A DNA stretch of 64,000 nt from Byssochlamys sp. IMV 00236. Taxonomy: Eukaryota > Ascomycota > Eurotiomycetes > Eurotiales > Thermoascaceae. The DNA lies in the NCBI GenBank assembly GCA_001931875.2, contig MSJH02000504.1, forward strand, positions 124,001 to 188,000. Direction: 5' to 3'. Below are positions 45,555 to 56,769 of this stretch, piece after piece; within the stretch, counting starts at the first letter, position 1, and every line of letters begins with the position of its first letter. Under the pieces are notes generated by a model. That model made no database searches. It worked only from the letters and a program-made list of their open reading frames with translations, and was not told the DNA's origin. Both the position numbers and the translations under genes were made by a program.

Positions 45555-47595
45555 CCTTGAGTTCTATATATACACGTTGTCAGTCAAATCGAAGTAAAGG
45601 GACACGAGACATACTCAGAACTTATCGCATGATTTGAAAGTGGTAGTAGAAATGAGTGCTATATGAACACTACTGGCGACCGTGAGCAACAGTGAGCAAC
45701 AGTGACGTTGATACAAAAGTGAACTTGAGGATATCGATATGCTCCATGCAAGACCATTCAAGCCATACAGAAAGGACTATGACCAGGCAGGGAACAAACT
45801 ACATCACCCTGACTACAGATCTTTGTAAGTCATACTGCTCAAACGAGACACCAGAAAGAGATGATTCAGGATATGAATGAGGAGAAGTTTTTGATGCTCT
45901 GTAATCCTTTATGAACCCCAATAACCATGCTAGATTTTTACGCTAAGTCAGAACACAGAACGCTGATTGGCGAATGCCTATATGTTGTGAATCTCTGTTG
46001 ACGGAAATCCGCACTCAAAGAGATTCAATTGCATTGTGAGCAGGCTTTTGTGAAGGTGGCCTGTCTATACCCGTTCCTAACCATGCCAGAGCGATGTTAT
46101 CCGGTTTGGTGATATGATCCTTTTCACCCAATCGGTGCGGAATTCTCCAAAGATTGATGGAGAAAGCCGGCGGTTTCAACCAAAGTGACTCTGGATCTAT
46201 TCCTATATCGCATGAAGTGATTCTGCTAGCTCCTGGCGGGAAATCCAGGCCAATGTAATCTGTATACGTCATTTTCTTCAGCAAAACGATAAGACGTGAC
46301 CTAGCCATTCCATAATACAGTCTTCGCCATCTGTACTAGTAGTTATCTATGTCCTTCGCTTCTTTCTGAAACGGTACTGTACATTTGTGTAAACCCTTTC
46401 CTTCGAGTACATGTAGGTTCTCCATATTAGAGGCTTCCTCTGCTATCTATAGTTAGACAGAATCGGCTTATTTCTTGATATAGTACAAAGTATAACTCAG
46501 CTGAATTAGAGCCAAAGCAGTAGTTATCACGTCCAAAGTATAACTTAGTAGAACCTCGCGTATGTGCACGCATTCTCAATTAATACCTGATCAATGTAGA
46601 AACAGTACGCATGGAGAGATATCTAGTGGTCTAGCTATTATTTCTAATCTGTGCATTCTCAGAAGCAGAGAGGATATGCTCCATAACCGTAGGATAGTAT
46701 GGTACAACTTCTAGAAATGCCTTCGAACATGTTGGGATAGAGTTGCTGTTTGGCATTTACTCAGAGCTCTCTGCATCTGGGTGTTAAATTAATAATCCTA
46801 GGCATGTAACTACGCGTCATAAACGCAGTGGGAAGAAAAAATCAGTATATCTCTATTACAGATGCGCAAGATTGGTCTTCTCTGGTCGGTTACCACAAAT
46901 TTTTGACAAGGTTCCTGTTCATTCAGTGCAGGTCCAACTTAAACTCGCGCTATTGTTAAAAATAGTACAGCTATGGCTTCGGGACCGGTGCTTCTTAGCT
47001 TGAAACATTTAATTTGCTAGTGATTGAGTGATTGTATGAAATAGAGATCATTTCTGGAGTGATGATGGGAGTATACAGGGAAGACCAGCGGCTTATAGAC
47101 AAAACAATGGACAACAACCATTCAGCGATGTCGAAAACTGCTGTTGTATATCTGTTGGACGTTATCGTGATCGTGTCCAAGACTCCAAGGAAGATCCATA
47201 AAATCAAGCGCGGATTTAGCGGAGACGCCGCGCGGGTCTAGCCGCACTGGACACACGTGATGTGGAGAGACCGGCGAAATCCCTTGGGAGAAAATACTCG
47301 AGGATGGAAAAGACAACATCGCCTTTTATCCCCTAATAGGCTGGGCTTCAGACCCTCCAAATGACATTTAGGAATCATTATTGATTATTTTTCTTTTCGA
47401 TTCGTTCCTTACCTTGGCCGCCCTGGCCGTTCTGTCTTCCTTACTCCGCAATTAGCCACCGTCAAGACCACCTCACGCGCAAACACACTCGCTCGGTATC
47501 TGTACGATTGAACGTCGCCTCTCGTCCACAGCTTCTCTGTCGGCCTTAGTGTGATCAGGAATTTCTGAACCGACGCTTCTAAGCTACCATCCGCC
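45555..47595. other. Intergenic region, AT-rich in the middle
   Basis: 2 kb. A 97-codon minus ORF at 46015-46308 (ATG-initiated, begins MARSRLIVLL) lacks a known domain and may be chance. Around 46490-46550 the string AAAGTATAACT occurs twice. The last ~150 bases are the GDT1 promoter and leader. Confidence 0.45.
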
Positions 47596-49308
47596 ATGAA
47601 ATTCGCCCGCCTCTCCCCTTCTCTCGCTCTGTTGTTACTGCAGGTCATTCCCGCGGCCATTGCTGAAGCAGTACCGGACAACGGTTTATCAACACCAACT
47701 GCCCTAGACCGCCGGGAAGCATCTTCAGCAGATGTGCCTCTTTCAGCACCAGAAATCTTAGCTTCACCCAAGGCAGCACCGAAGGGAACGCTGGACGCTC
47801 CGATAGATGGTAAGGATGGTCTGCCACACCAAGGTCCATGGGTCGAAACCGGCGCAGAACGAGACCGTAAGAAGGCAAAGGAGACGGATCCCAACGAGGC
47901 TTTGATAACGTCGGAAGAGAAGGTGACTACTGCGGAAAAACTGGCATCGGACGGCAAAGCCATTCCACACTCAAATGACGGTGTGATGGACGATCCACAT
48001 AGGTTGGGCCCCAAGGAAGGCACGCGGGGAACAGAGGGTGGTGTATCAGAGAAGAGCAAGACCAGCAAGCTTGTGTCCGACAAGGTGCCGGGAGCACCAA
48101 AGGAAGCTCCGCCACTTCCTCCCAGCGAGCAAGTCAAGATCTCGGCGGCGGATGACAGCTCCTCCAAGGATACGAAGACCGGTGATAGTGGAGCGACAAT
48201 CCTAGAGGTGAGAACAATGGAATGAACCATGATTGATCTTTCTTTTTCTGACCTCGATGATATAGAAGCCAGCGGATCTCCCCGAAAAGCCTCATGATAT
48301 CCCCCTTCCAAAATCTCCTGCGCCTGTGAAGGGCGATCAACTGGCTGTTGGCAGTCCCAAGTCGTCCAAGGGCAAATCTTCCTCGTTGGATGCGACAATC
48401 CCAATGGAGGAGAGCAGCGTTATTAGCCCCATTCACTCTCTTATTCTATCTTTTACAATGATAATCTTCTCCGAGATTGGCGACAAGACCTTCCTCGTCG
48501 CTGCACTGATGGCCATGCGCCACCCTCGCCTTCTCGTTTTCTCCGCTGCGTTCTCGGCGCTTATTACGATGACTGTCCTGTCCGCAGTGTTAGGACATGC
48601 AGTTCCTACGCTGATCCCAAAATCGTTCACCAACTTCCTTGCGGCCATCCTGTTCTTGGTTTTTGGTGCGAAGATGCTGAAGGAAGCTCGCGAGATGTCG
48701 CCGGATGAAGGTGTCGGCGAAGAAATGAGAGAAGTAGAGATGGAGCTGGAGGAGAAAGAGCAGCAACAGAGCCAGATGGGTCGACGCCGCTCTTCGATCA
48801 GCCCGTATGCCCTGGAGGCTGGGCGGGTAGGCGGACGACGCAAGTCGCGGTCTTCGGCTAACCGTCTGCCCTCGCCGCCTGACAGTCCATCATCCTCCTC
48901 TTCCCGGAGTTCTTCTCCCGCTCCCAGCGCTAGCTGGCGCAGCGTCCTCATCGGTTTTAACAATTTGTTTTCTTTCCTCCTGACTCCTGCTTGGGTGCAG
49001 ACGTTTGTCATGACGTTTCTAGGAGAATGGGGAGACCGCAGTCAGATCGCAACCATCGCCATGGCTGCTGGACAAGACTATTGGTGGGTTACGGTCGGAG
49101 CTATCAGCGGTCATGGTATTTGTACTGCGGCTGCAGTCATCGGAGGCCGAGCTATCGCAGGCAAAGTCAGCATGCGTGTCGGTATGTATATCTCATCCCA
49201 TTTTCTGTCATGTGCCGTTCACATACTGATCTTCATTCAGTGACCTTCGGCGGCGCTATCTCCTTCCTTATCTTCGGACTTATCTACTCTTTCGAAGCGA
49301 TATACTGA
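47596..49308 (+). CDS. GDT1/TMEM165-type (UPF0016) cation transporter
   Basis: Exons 47596..48207, 48266..49181 and 49241..49308 give 531 residues. The two family signatures are present: EIGDKT (Glu274) in the first hydrophobic half and EWGDRS (Glu458) in the second. Family members exchange Ca2+ or Mn2+ for protons in the Golgi and support glycosylation. Each half has about three spans; between them is a ~90-residue serine-rich, acidic and basic loop. A signal peptide (MKFARLSPSLALLLLQVIPAAIAEA) leads into ~220 lumenal, disordered, lysine/proline-rich residues before the first core span, much longer than in yeast Gdt1. The large minus-strand ORF over exon 1 is a shadow: this strand has the signal peptide, splice sites and family motifs. 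Confidence 0.92.
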
Positions 49309-50278
49309 GTTCGCGATGAAGCGTTGCTTCTTTACTCAAAAGTGCGTTGGAAGCAGGATTTAAATATAGACAGGACACGGTATCGGGTCTTTTCAGTTTT
49401 GTAGTACTTAGTCTTATTTCGTTTAATAACCGCACGGGTGCTTCTTTGCTCTTTTCTTGGTGTACGTTTTCTCTTTTATTCTCACAGGCACATTCGAACA
49501 ATTCGTGGTGACTGCTTAATGCGAGGATGGGACAATATAATTATAGACCAACCCTGGGAGGATGGTATCATGACCGAGGCACACAATGGAACTGCGGCAT
49601 CACAATATAATGAATCAGACAGTACGCAATGTAATTATAACATGACAGATCGTGGCGCTCAAAATTTAAGGGGGCATCATGTGGTCCCTAGATTTTCATT
49701 TGAAGTTATCCCACCGATCGGATCGGTCTAGTGAAAACTACCCAAATGCCACCAGCCGGAATCGAATTCCAACTACGGTCTCAGGTATTATTATAATCAG
49801 AGCCAGTTTATCTTCGACAGACAGGTCTCAGACAAGTCCTAGACAGGTGATGCAGATGACAACAGGCCTCTGTACGCATTTTGCCCATACTCCTCCGCAT
49901 ACCTAGTCTCTCTTCCTAGGTATCATCGGCCCCGACGACGCCGCCCTGGAGTATACATGTTAAGGCCGTTGGAACCTATGCTGTAGCTTGATGGTTGAGA
50001 AATCATATGTCCCTGTTCATTCTCAGTAGCTCTGAGCTCTCTAACAGTCCTCCCCTTCTCTTCATCTCATCGCGTGTCTGATCGCCACACATACATACAT
50101 TCAACTTGGAAGATAGATCAGATGGATCTTGACCATCTTACAGAAGAACAATCAGGTCGCAACTGCAAGATAGATGCCTCCATTAGCGCAACTTCACGAC
50201 CTCCAGTGAACTGTAGACACACTGTTGACGCAGTATCAGTATGACCTCCGGCGATCTCTTTCCTAACTTGGTAATTTC

Positions 50279-50350
50279 AAACCCTAACCCAATAACCCTT
50301 GGTGCCTTGTTGCCTGATATTGTTAGGGTTTAGGATTATGGGTTAGGGTT
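50279..50350. repeat. Inverted telomere-type repeats
   Basis: AACCCTAACCC (50280-50290) and a further TAACCC (50293-50298) on one side; TTAGGGTTTAGG (50323-50334) and GGGTTAGGGTT (50340-50350) on the other. The 11-nt outer arms are exact reverse complements separated by 49 nt. TTAGGG is the telomere unit of most filamentous ascomycetes. Confidence 0.9.
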
Positions 50351-50416
50351 ACGGTTATGGCTAAATTCTGATTGGTCAGAACCCCCTGATCCCCACTTTT
50401 ACTTGGCGTCCAGTGA

Positions 50417-50430
50417 TTAACCTAGGTTAA
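50417..50430. promoter_or_regulatory. Perfect 14-bp palindrome TTAACCTAGGTTAA
   Basis: A perfect dyad ~175 nt upstream of the ATG of the telomere-binding gene. It includes AACCTAGG, a one-base-deviant telomere half-unit, so it could be a dimeric protein site. Confidence 0.6.
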
Positions 50431-50604
50431 GAGTAGTTGTCCTCACGCTACAGCATCACCAGAACACAAGTGCGACCGACGATCATCAATAGAAGAACCT
50501 CCCCTATCGCTCGCCCCCTTTTTGTTTTCTTTCTCCTGGTCTTTTCTCCTGACTACCTTCTCTGTACTGGTTGGTTGGCAGCAGCATACTTTGCCGCGTC
50601 GTGG

Positions 50605-53600
50605 ATGTCGGCGTTCATCAACCCACTGGAGAAGTTTCGCCTCCGCTCCTCTCCGCCCGCGATGGCGCGCCCCGCGACGCGTCAATCCTCCGTTGCCAGC
50701 GACGGCATCAACATGGCCGCCACGGCAAAACAGGTCGATACTCCAACCTCAAAGAAGTTAAAAAACCGTTCATCGCGTTATAAATCACAGTCTATCAGTC
50801 CTTCAAGGCGGCGAACCACAAGAAGTCAGAGTCGCGAGCTCGAAGCAGTCGGCCTGAAGAGCCATGCTACAGAGATCGGGATCCCGAAAAGTTCGCTTGA
50901 CAGTCGACATGGCGCACGTGGGAAAGCTGAGAGGATGGCAAAGGGGAAGGGTAAGTTCCTATTGTTGCTTTAGAAATAATCATGTTCTGCCTTCGAACCT
51001 CGACAATGTTCTACACATACGCGTTGAAGGCGTCATCGTATAGTGTCATAATTCCCTTAGTGCAAAGTGGCTACCGTCATTGCCCGATCTTGTTGTTATG
51101 CTCTCATTCACACAGAGCGTTAATATGCTCCCTGGATGGAACGCTCATTGTCTGATAATTATTCACAGAACTTGCTGTTGTCGAAGAGGAGTCTCCAGTC
51201 CACTCTACGCGTCACTCCATGGTGCGTTCAGCGGACAATACCATCGTAGAAGAGCTCCCTGAGGAAACGGTAAACATCTCTGGGACGACCTTCCTCCCGA
51301 CTGATTCTGATCATGAGTCCGGGGAGATGGATCCATATATGATGGTCGAAGTGCTCCCTGATCTCCAAAGAACGGCATCCAGCGTTCTCGAGTTTCTGTT
51401 GCCTGCGGCACAGACTAGTACCGATCTCCTAGATCTGGCAAAGAAGCTGCAGGACCCAAAAAGTCCCCAGAGCAAAAAACTCGACCGTCTTCGATCAAAA
51501 TTCATAGGGGAAGCAAAGTACTTCGGTAACCAGACATACATCGATGTCGCGAACGTGTCACGGACCTTGCCATCCGTCAAGCCTCGTAGTATCCCCGGGT
51601 CAGCCCCAAAGCGATGGCGTCCAGATGGGATCCTATACAAGGCAAACTGCGCCCGACTCGCTCTGGAGGTCCTCACCTCTCGTCGCGCAACGGAGCATGT
51701 CCTCTACGATTTGGAAGGCAAATTCCCGATGCCTTTTATGAGCGGTTTGGTATTTCATGGCACCACCAAGGGAAACCCTACAAGTGGCAAGAGTACTACG
51801 CACCAACTGACTTCCGACCTGGCTCTGGACCTCAGGACACAGTTCCTTAAGATGAAGCTAGAAGCGCGAAAACTGGATGACTTCAACCCGGAAGGCGTCG
51901 TTGAGGACGTCTTTTTTAATGAACCACTTGCAGACGATGACGAATCCGGCGACCTGGAACTACGAGGCTTCAATCTGGCAGAGCTCCAAGATGAGGATGG
52001 GTGTCTACCCAAAGACATGAGGAAACAGGTGAAAGCACGCATCCACCATATCAGCCAGTACTTTACTGGCAGTCAACCTCCAGTGGAATATGAAGGCCTA
52101 GAGTCGGCATTCCCGTGGTCCGAATTCGTTGTCGCGGTAGGAAGATGGTTGTACAAAAGAAACGAGGAAATAGACAAAGAGCTGAAGGCCCAGCCATCCG
52201 TCGAGGATGTCCGTGATGTACTCGAACAGGAAATCACTAGACGGGGTAGTTTCGGCAGTTCTGCAGGGGAATCATCGCAGGAACAAGACGCAGGAACGCC
52301 CGTTAGAAAAGATCCTTCAATAGTTCATGAATCCCAGCCCCAGCAGCAACAAGATGTGGAAGGCTCCATCGGGGAACAGTCTTCACCACCTCGTGGATCC
52401 CAGCCGCAGCAACTTAGAAAGGAATTGCTGCCTGCCCCCGAGTTTGACTTGGGACGAGCAAAAGGGTGAGTTTTTCGATCAATCCCAAAGACGAGTGAAT
52501 TCCCCAAGACTGACAGGTTGTTCACGAACAATTAGTTCATGGTTCAAACGCTTCGCAGTTCAATATATTCACCGACAAGAGCCACGACGAGAATCCCTGA
52601 TTCGCGCCACCTCTGATGCGCCAGAGCCTAGTGACACATCTGATTTTGCAGGGTTCATTTCCCAGCACGCTGCCAAAGCATCTGCCACCAGTGTTGTTCC
52701 CGGCCGCAATGTTCTCACGGAAATATCTCTGAGACCACAGTCCAGAGATGGGCCCTCTATGTCGATGTCGCCCGATCCACGCCGCACCTTCCGGGGGCAA
52801 CCCGCGCCTCAACCTGAACAAATTACTGTTGCTGACTCTCAGTGGGAGATCACTCTAAATGATGATGATGATGACTGGGACCTACGACCTCCTAGTCCTT
52901 CTGCCCGCGCTGCTCCAAGAGATCCTAAGCGGCTGGCACCCGGGACTCGTAATGATAATAATAATACTACTACGAGCCAGAGCAGGGCTCGAGAACCTGT
53001 GGTGAATATTCCTTCCTCGAAGCAGATATTAGCCGCAGCTATGCAACACAAAGCTTCGTCTGGGAAAGACGAACGAGGCCCTTCTTTTATTGACCGCCAG
53101 GCAAATGCCCACAGGGTATCTCCAATAAATATTGGTTCTGAGACCCCTAGTGCTGGACCGAGCAACCCGAGGAAACGCAAACACACTGCTGATCACAGTG
53201 ATGAATCTGGCGAAGACGAGTTCAGCCAAGATCAGCGAGTTGTTGATGTGCGGCGGAAAAGAACCGAAAAGCCAATTCTCTCTCCGTCAAAGCGTGCAAG
53301 GCTTTTTGACTATGATGTGTCTGACAATGATGCTGAGAGGCAACTTCAAAGCACCCTTGATGAGACTGTGCGGCGAACTCCAGAGGTAGCATCCTCTCAT
53401 CGAAGGCCCAGTCAGGAGAGGACAACGCCTGTTGAAGATCGATCCCACCATCGTTCCCACATACGCAATGTGATGGATCGGTTTTCAGCACTCAGTGGGC
53501 AGCCAAGGACCCAGAAACCTCATCAGACATCCGAACCTAAACCTAAACCCGTTGAGAGCCGCCCTGCATATCCAGATTATTCTCGCGCCCGTCGACGATG

Positions 53601-53945
53601 GAGTAATGAAGAGAATGAGCGACTCATCTACCTGATCGAGAATTATGGCGTTAGTTGGGCAACACTCAAAAGAAAGGATGACGTGATGGAAGATGGGCCC
53701 AAGTTAGAGGACAGAGATCAGGTGCAACTGAAAGACCGAGCCAGAAATATCAAGATCGAATATATCAGGTTTGTGCCATCTCCCGTTGTTCTTCCTTTGT
53801 CATCTTGCAGTACGTACCTGGGTCGACTTTGTACTAATGAGAATTATCCAGGAACGGTTATGAGCTTCCCAGAAACTTTGACAAGGTCACGCTGAAAAAG
53901 ACGGATATCGATCGGCTTCGCGCTATCGGGCGAGAAGTTAGTTGA
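50605..53945 (+). CDS. TRF/Taz1-like telomere repeat-binding protein with C-terminal telobox Myb domain
   Basis: Exons 50605..50950, 51169..52465, 52536..53768 and 53852..53945 give 989 residues. An in-frame ATG at 50662 is an alternative start. The N-terminus is basic and serine-rich. Residues ~180-310 have a helical stretch (SSVLEFLLPAAQTSTDLLDLA, then RWRPDGILYKANCARLALEVL) that fits the dimerisation domain of fungal TRF-like proteins. A long disordered region includes a polyglutamine-type patch and a basic KRARLFDYD segment. The C-terminal Myb (~899-975) reads RRRWSNEENERLIYLIENYG...WATLKRKDD, then VQLKDRARNIK, the telobox signature. The last splice adds NGYELPRNFDKVTL. Such proteins bind double-stranded TTAGGG repeats and recruit shelterin partners. 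TTAGGG-type repeats lie in its own upstream region. Confidence 0.88.
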
Positions 53946-54593
53946 GTTCTTGATCCTGTTGCGTGATGGCTTCGTCCACGTCGCACATAGCTCCAGGCTG
54001 GCCATTTGAACTTGACGGAAAGGAGAACAGGTCCACATCGCACTGTTGCTTTGCTTCTTGGTTATCTACGTTGATTTGGTTTACCTTTTGGTCTTGATCT
54101 TCGCTGAGATACCCCACATTGCGTCTGCATGCCGTTGCTACTTGTATTTATTTTGCGTCTGTAATAATATTGCGCGCACGTTAGAAGGCTCTCCTAATTA
54201 AAATTCCTCTTCGACCAGAGTTCTCCGGTCCCCAGTAACACTGCGGTCGTTTCCATGCATCAGCCAGGAGTATAAGAGTAGCACATCAGTTCGCTATGGT
54301 ACTTCCGACATTTCGAGTGTCCTGGAACGATTGTGTAGTACCGCGCTTCCGAGACAGTGTTCCAATTGTTCTGGTTCCCAATTCCGGTAGGTAAAAAGGG
54401 AAGTAAGTATACGCAGGTGGGTCCACACAAACAAAATTTGGTTATCCGTGAACGCAAAATTGATACTACTCAAGAAGACAAAGAATAGATAGTAATTACC
54501 TTCTATTGTTTTGAGCTATTAATCCTACTCTCGCGGAGGATAATTCGTTTGGATCCTTGAATCGTGATTACGCACTCCTAACTTTCAACAGAT
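53946..54593. other. Intergenic region between the telomere-binding gene and the tRNA
   Basis: No gene seen; AT-rich towards the tRNA. A minus ORF at 54260-54457 lacks support. Confidence 0.5.
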
Positions 54594-54707
54594 GCCCGGC
54601 TAGCCTAATGGTAAGGCGTTTGACTTCTAATCTCATGAATAGCTAAACAGCTAAAACATGACATATACGATATCAAAAGATTGTGGGTTCGATCCCCACG
54701 TCGGGTG
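54594..54707 (+). tRNA. tRNA-Arg(UCU) with a 42-nt intron
   Basis: Cloverleaf by eye. The acceptor arm GCCCGGC (54594-54600) pairs with GTCGGGT, discriminator G at 54707. The D arm is GCC...GGC. The anticodon stem TTTGA (54619-54623) pairs with TCAAA (54673-54677), and the loop CTTCTAA has anticodon TCT at 54626-54628. The T arm GTGGG-TTCGATC-CCCAC contains a good B box. The intron, about 54630-54671, sits one base 3' of the anticodon, the canonical position. A run of 14 T follows at 54745. It reads AGA codons. Confidence 0.92.
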
Positions 54708-54744
54708 GTTCCCTAACCCTCGTGGTTCTATACTTTTTGCGTTC

Positions 54745-54758
54745 TTTTTTTTTTTTTT
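54745..54758 (+). terminator. RNA polymerase III poly-T terminator
   Basis: Fourteen consecutive T starting 38 nt after the tRNA discriminator base, with no earlier T4 run between 54707 and 54730. A short TTTTT (54735) may already terminate some transcripts. Confidence 0.75.
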
Positions 54759-55025
54759 ACTCTGGCTGCGAAGAAGACATAGTTATGCCATAGTCGCGTT
54801 CGAAAGACAGAAGCACGTTGGACATTCTCAGGTCATGTATCTTGGCGTGGGTTCCATATCTTGGTAAACGACAGTGATAATATTGACATAGTATAATTTT
54901 GGCTATGAACATTGCAGCTTCAAGTTCCCCGATCCAAATTATATCAATTCAGACGACAGCATATTTCGCTTTTCTTCGTTGCCTCATAACATTCATTTCC
55001 ATCGCAGAGTTTCATTTCCATGTTA

Positions 55026-56769
55026 TCAGAACGAGCGAATGAGATCTGATCAGGAGTTAGTAGAAGGTGATGAGATTGAATGTCTAGATTCACTTACCAT
55101 AGTAAAGCATCATCGCCTCCAGGTGGACGGCGATATCCAATCTCTCGTCGACAGTGTGGATGTTCAGAGCTCTACCCGTTCTCGATGGACTCCATCGGTA
55201 GATATTCCTCGTGAGGTTCCAGTAGAACCTAGTGTCTGTGTTTCCAGTCATGATATCCCCAACTACGACAACAGTTTTCCCCTCGAAAGCGGGAAGAGAT
55301 TCGAAGACTGAACGAGAAACGCCCGAAAATCGTGCCCAGACTTCATCCGTCTGGGTATCTGTCGGGCTTAATGGAGCCGGGTAAAGCGGTTCGCTAAGAG
55401 CGGCCAGGTCGAGATGGTTTATTATTTCGTCAGATGGTGAGTCTTCAAATGCGGTGAAGGTGAGATTGTACTTTTTTGCAATCGGAGTGATGATCTTAAG
55501 AGCACGCTCCTTGACGACTTCCGGAGTCTGATGTAGAGCAACGCGGTAGTTGACCACCGATGAGATCTTCTCCGGCAGGGCGTTGGTCTTAACTCCACCG
55601 CGGAAGAGATCCGCAGCCTGTGATGTCTGGAAGGTGTATAGGATCTTTTCACCGCGCGATTCTCCAACGCCTCTCGCGAGAGCGGTATAGTCGTCAGATT
55701 CCAGGGCGTCCGCCAGCCATGGTTCAACGTACTCTGGAGAATGGCGCACTTGGCATTCGAGAGACTTTCGAGTAGGATGTTGCTGATTGAGAACAGGGAT
55801 GAATAGGTCCTGGCGTTCTAGTTCGTAGATGATCTCCGACATGATTCCAATGCCGGTGTGCGGCGGAGGGACTGAACTGTGACCGCCGGTTACATTCAAG
55901 GTGAGAACAAGGTCTATACTACCTTTCTCACCAACGCCAGGCAAAGCATAGACGACATCACCGAGAACTTCCAAGCCCATACCACCTTCATCCAGGATGA
56001 ATTCGAAACTGTCTTTGCCCCATTTCTTCTCTAGTTCTTTGGCAATAGATCCAGCTCCGAGCCAGCCATGCGACTCTTCATCAAAACCAAATGCGAGAAC
56101 GACTGTCCTAGTTGGTTCCCAGTTCTGAGACAGCAGGTCCTCAACAACGGAGAGCAGGCCAATTAGCACATTCTTGCAGTCACTGACACCTCTGCCCCAG
56201 ATCCATTCTCCATCGAAGTACCCTGAGAAAGGAGGATATGTCCAGTCACTAGGATCATCGATGGGCACAACATCCTGGTGAGCAGTGAACAAGAGCGGCT
56301 TAAGGGAGTCGTCCGTTCCGTTGAGCGTGAAAACCAGGCCGAGGCGGTTAACGTGATCGATACGAGCATACGAGTACCTTGATCAGGTCAGGAATATCCT
56401 TATAGAGTGTTGAACTGGAAATGGGGCAAACAAGCGGGCATACGTTAACGGAAACAGCGATTTCAGGAGCTTATGGAGCTCCAGGAAAGGAGTGAAGACT
56501 TCGTCGTACGGATCAGTCGAGAAATCATTAACTGTTGTCGGCACCTGGACAGCCCTGGAGAGACGCTCCACCTGTTTGGTCTTGATCGCTTCGTCTTTAA
56601 TGAATTCGATAGCTGGGTGCAAGCCATCTTCGGGGGCGACGATCTTCGGCGCAAGTGGACAAATGTCTTTCTTGACGAATGTATCCAATACTTGCTGCTG
56701 CGATGGAATTGTCAGAGCTGCTGCCCCAATGGACAGCAGCCCGAGAGTAGCTGCGCTCAATAGATACAT
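55026..56769 (-). CDS. M20-family carboxypeptidase (CPS1-like Gly-X carboxypeptidase)
   Basis: Complement exons 56769..56444, 56377..55098 and 55045..55026 give 541 residues. A signal peptide (MYLLSAATLGLLSIGAAAL) predicts secretion or vacuolar delivery. Zinc and catalytic motifs: TAHQDVVP (His), RGVSDCKNVL (bridging Asp), FDEESHGWLGA (catalytic Glu pair), ILDEGG (Asp) and NIHTVDERL (His). The first intron ends in AAG after a CTGAC branch site; this is the only join I found that keeps the frame through PLTYSYARIDHV. The second has a strong donor (GTAAGT) and a TACTAAC branch site. It replaces the apparent stop after LYYGK by a seven-residue last exon giving LYYDLIRSF, as expected for the family. 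It releases C-terminal residues from peptides for nitrogen supply. Confidence 0.9.

Larger units (their letters stand above)
49309..50604. promoter_or_regulatory. Upstream region of the telomere-binding gene with telomere-type repeats
   Basis: 1.3 kb. No gene recognised between GDT1 and the ATG at 50605. It contains inverted TTAGGG-type motifs (50279-50350) and a 14-bp palindrome (50417-50430), both within ~330 nt of the start codon. The CT-rich stretch 50505-50560 resembles a fungal core promoter. Confidence 0.6.

Noticed and set aside
46490..46550. Repeated AAAGTATAACT as a possible transposon or target-site duplication
   Set aside because: Only 11 nt, no inverted termini and no ORF between the copies.
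47409..48404. 331-codon ORF on the minus strand
   Set aside because: It lies opposite GDT1 exon 1, which has the signal peptide, splice sites and family motifs. The minus translation is low-complexity serine/proline sequence, a typical shadow.
55090..55311. Peptidase ending in LYYGK at 55090, and an opposite ORF 54979-55311
   Set aside because: A strong GTAAGT donor and TACTAAC branch site there support a further seven-residue exon; the plus ORF is a shadow.
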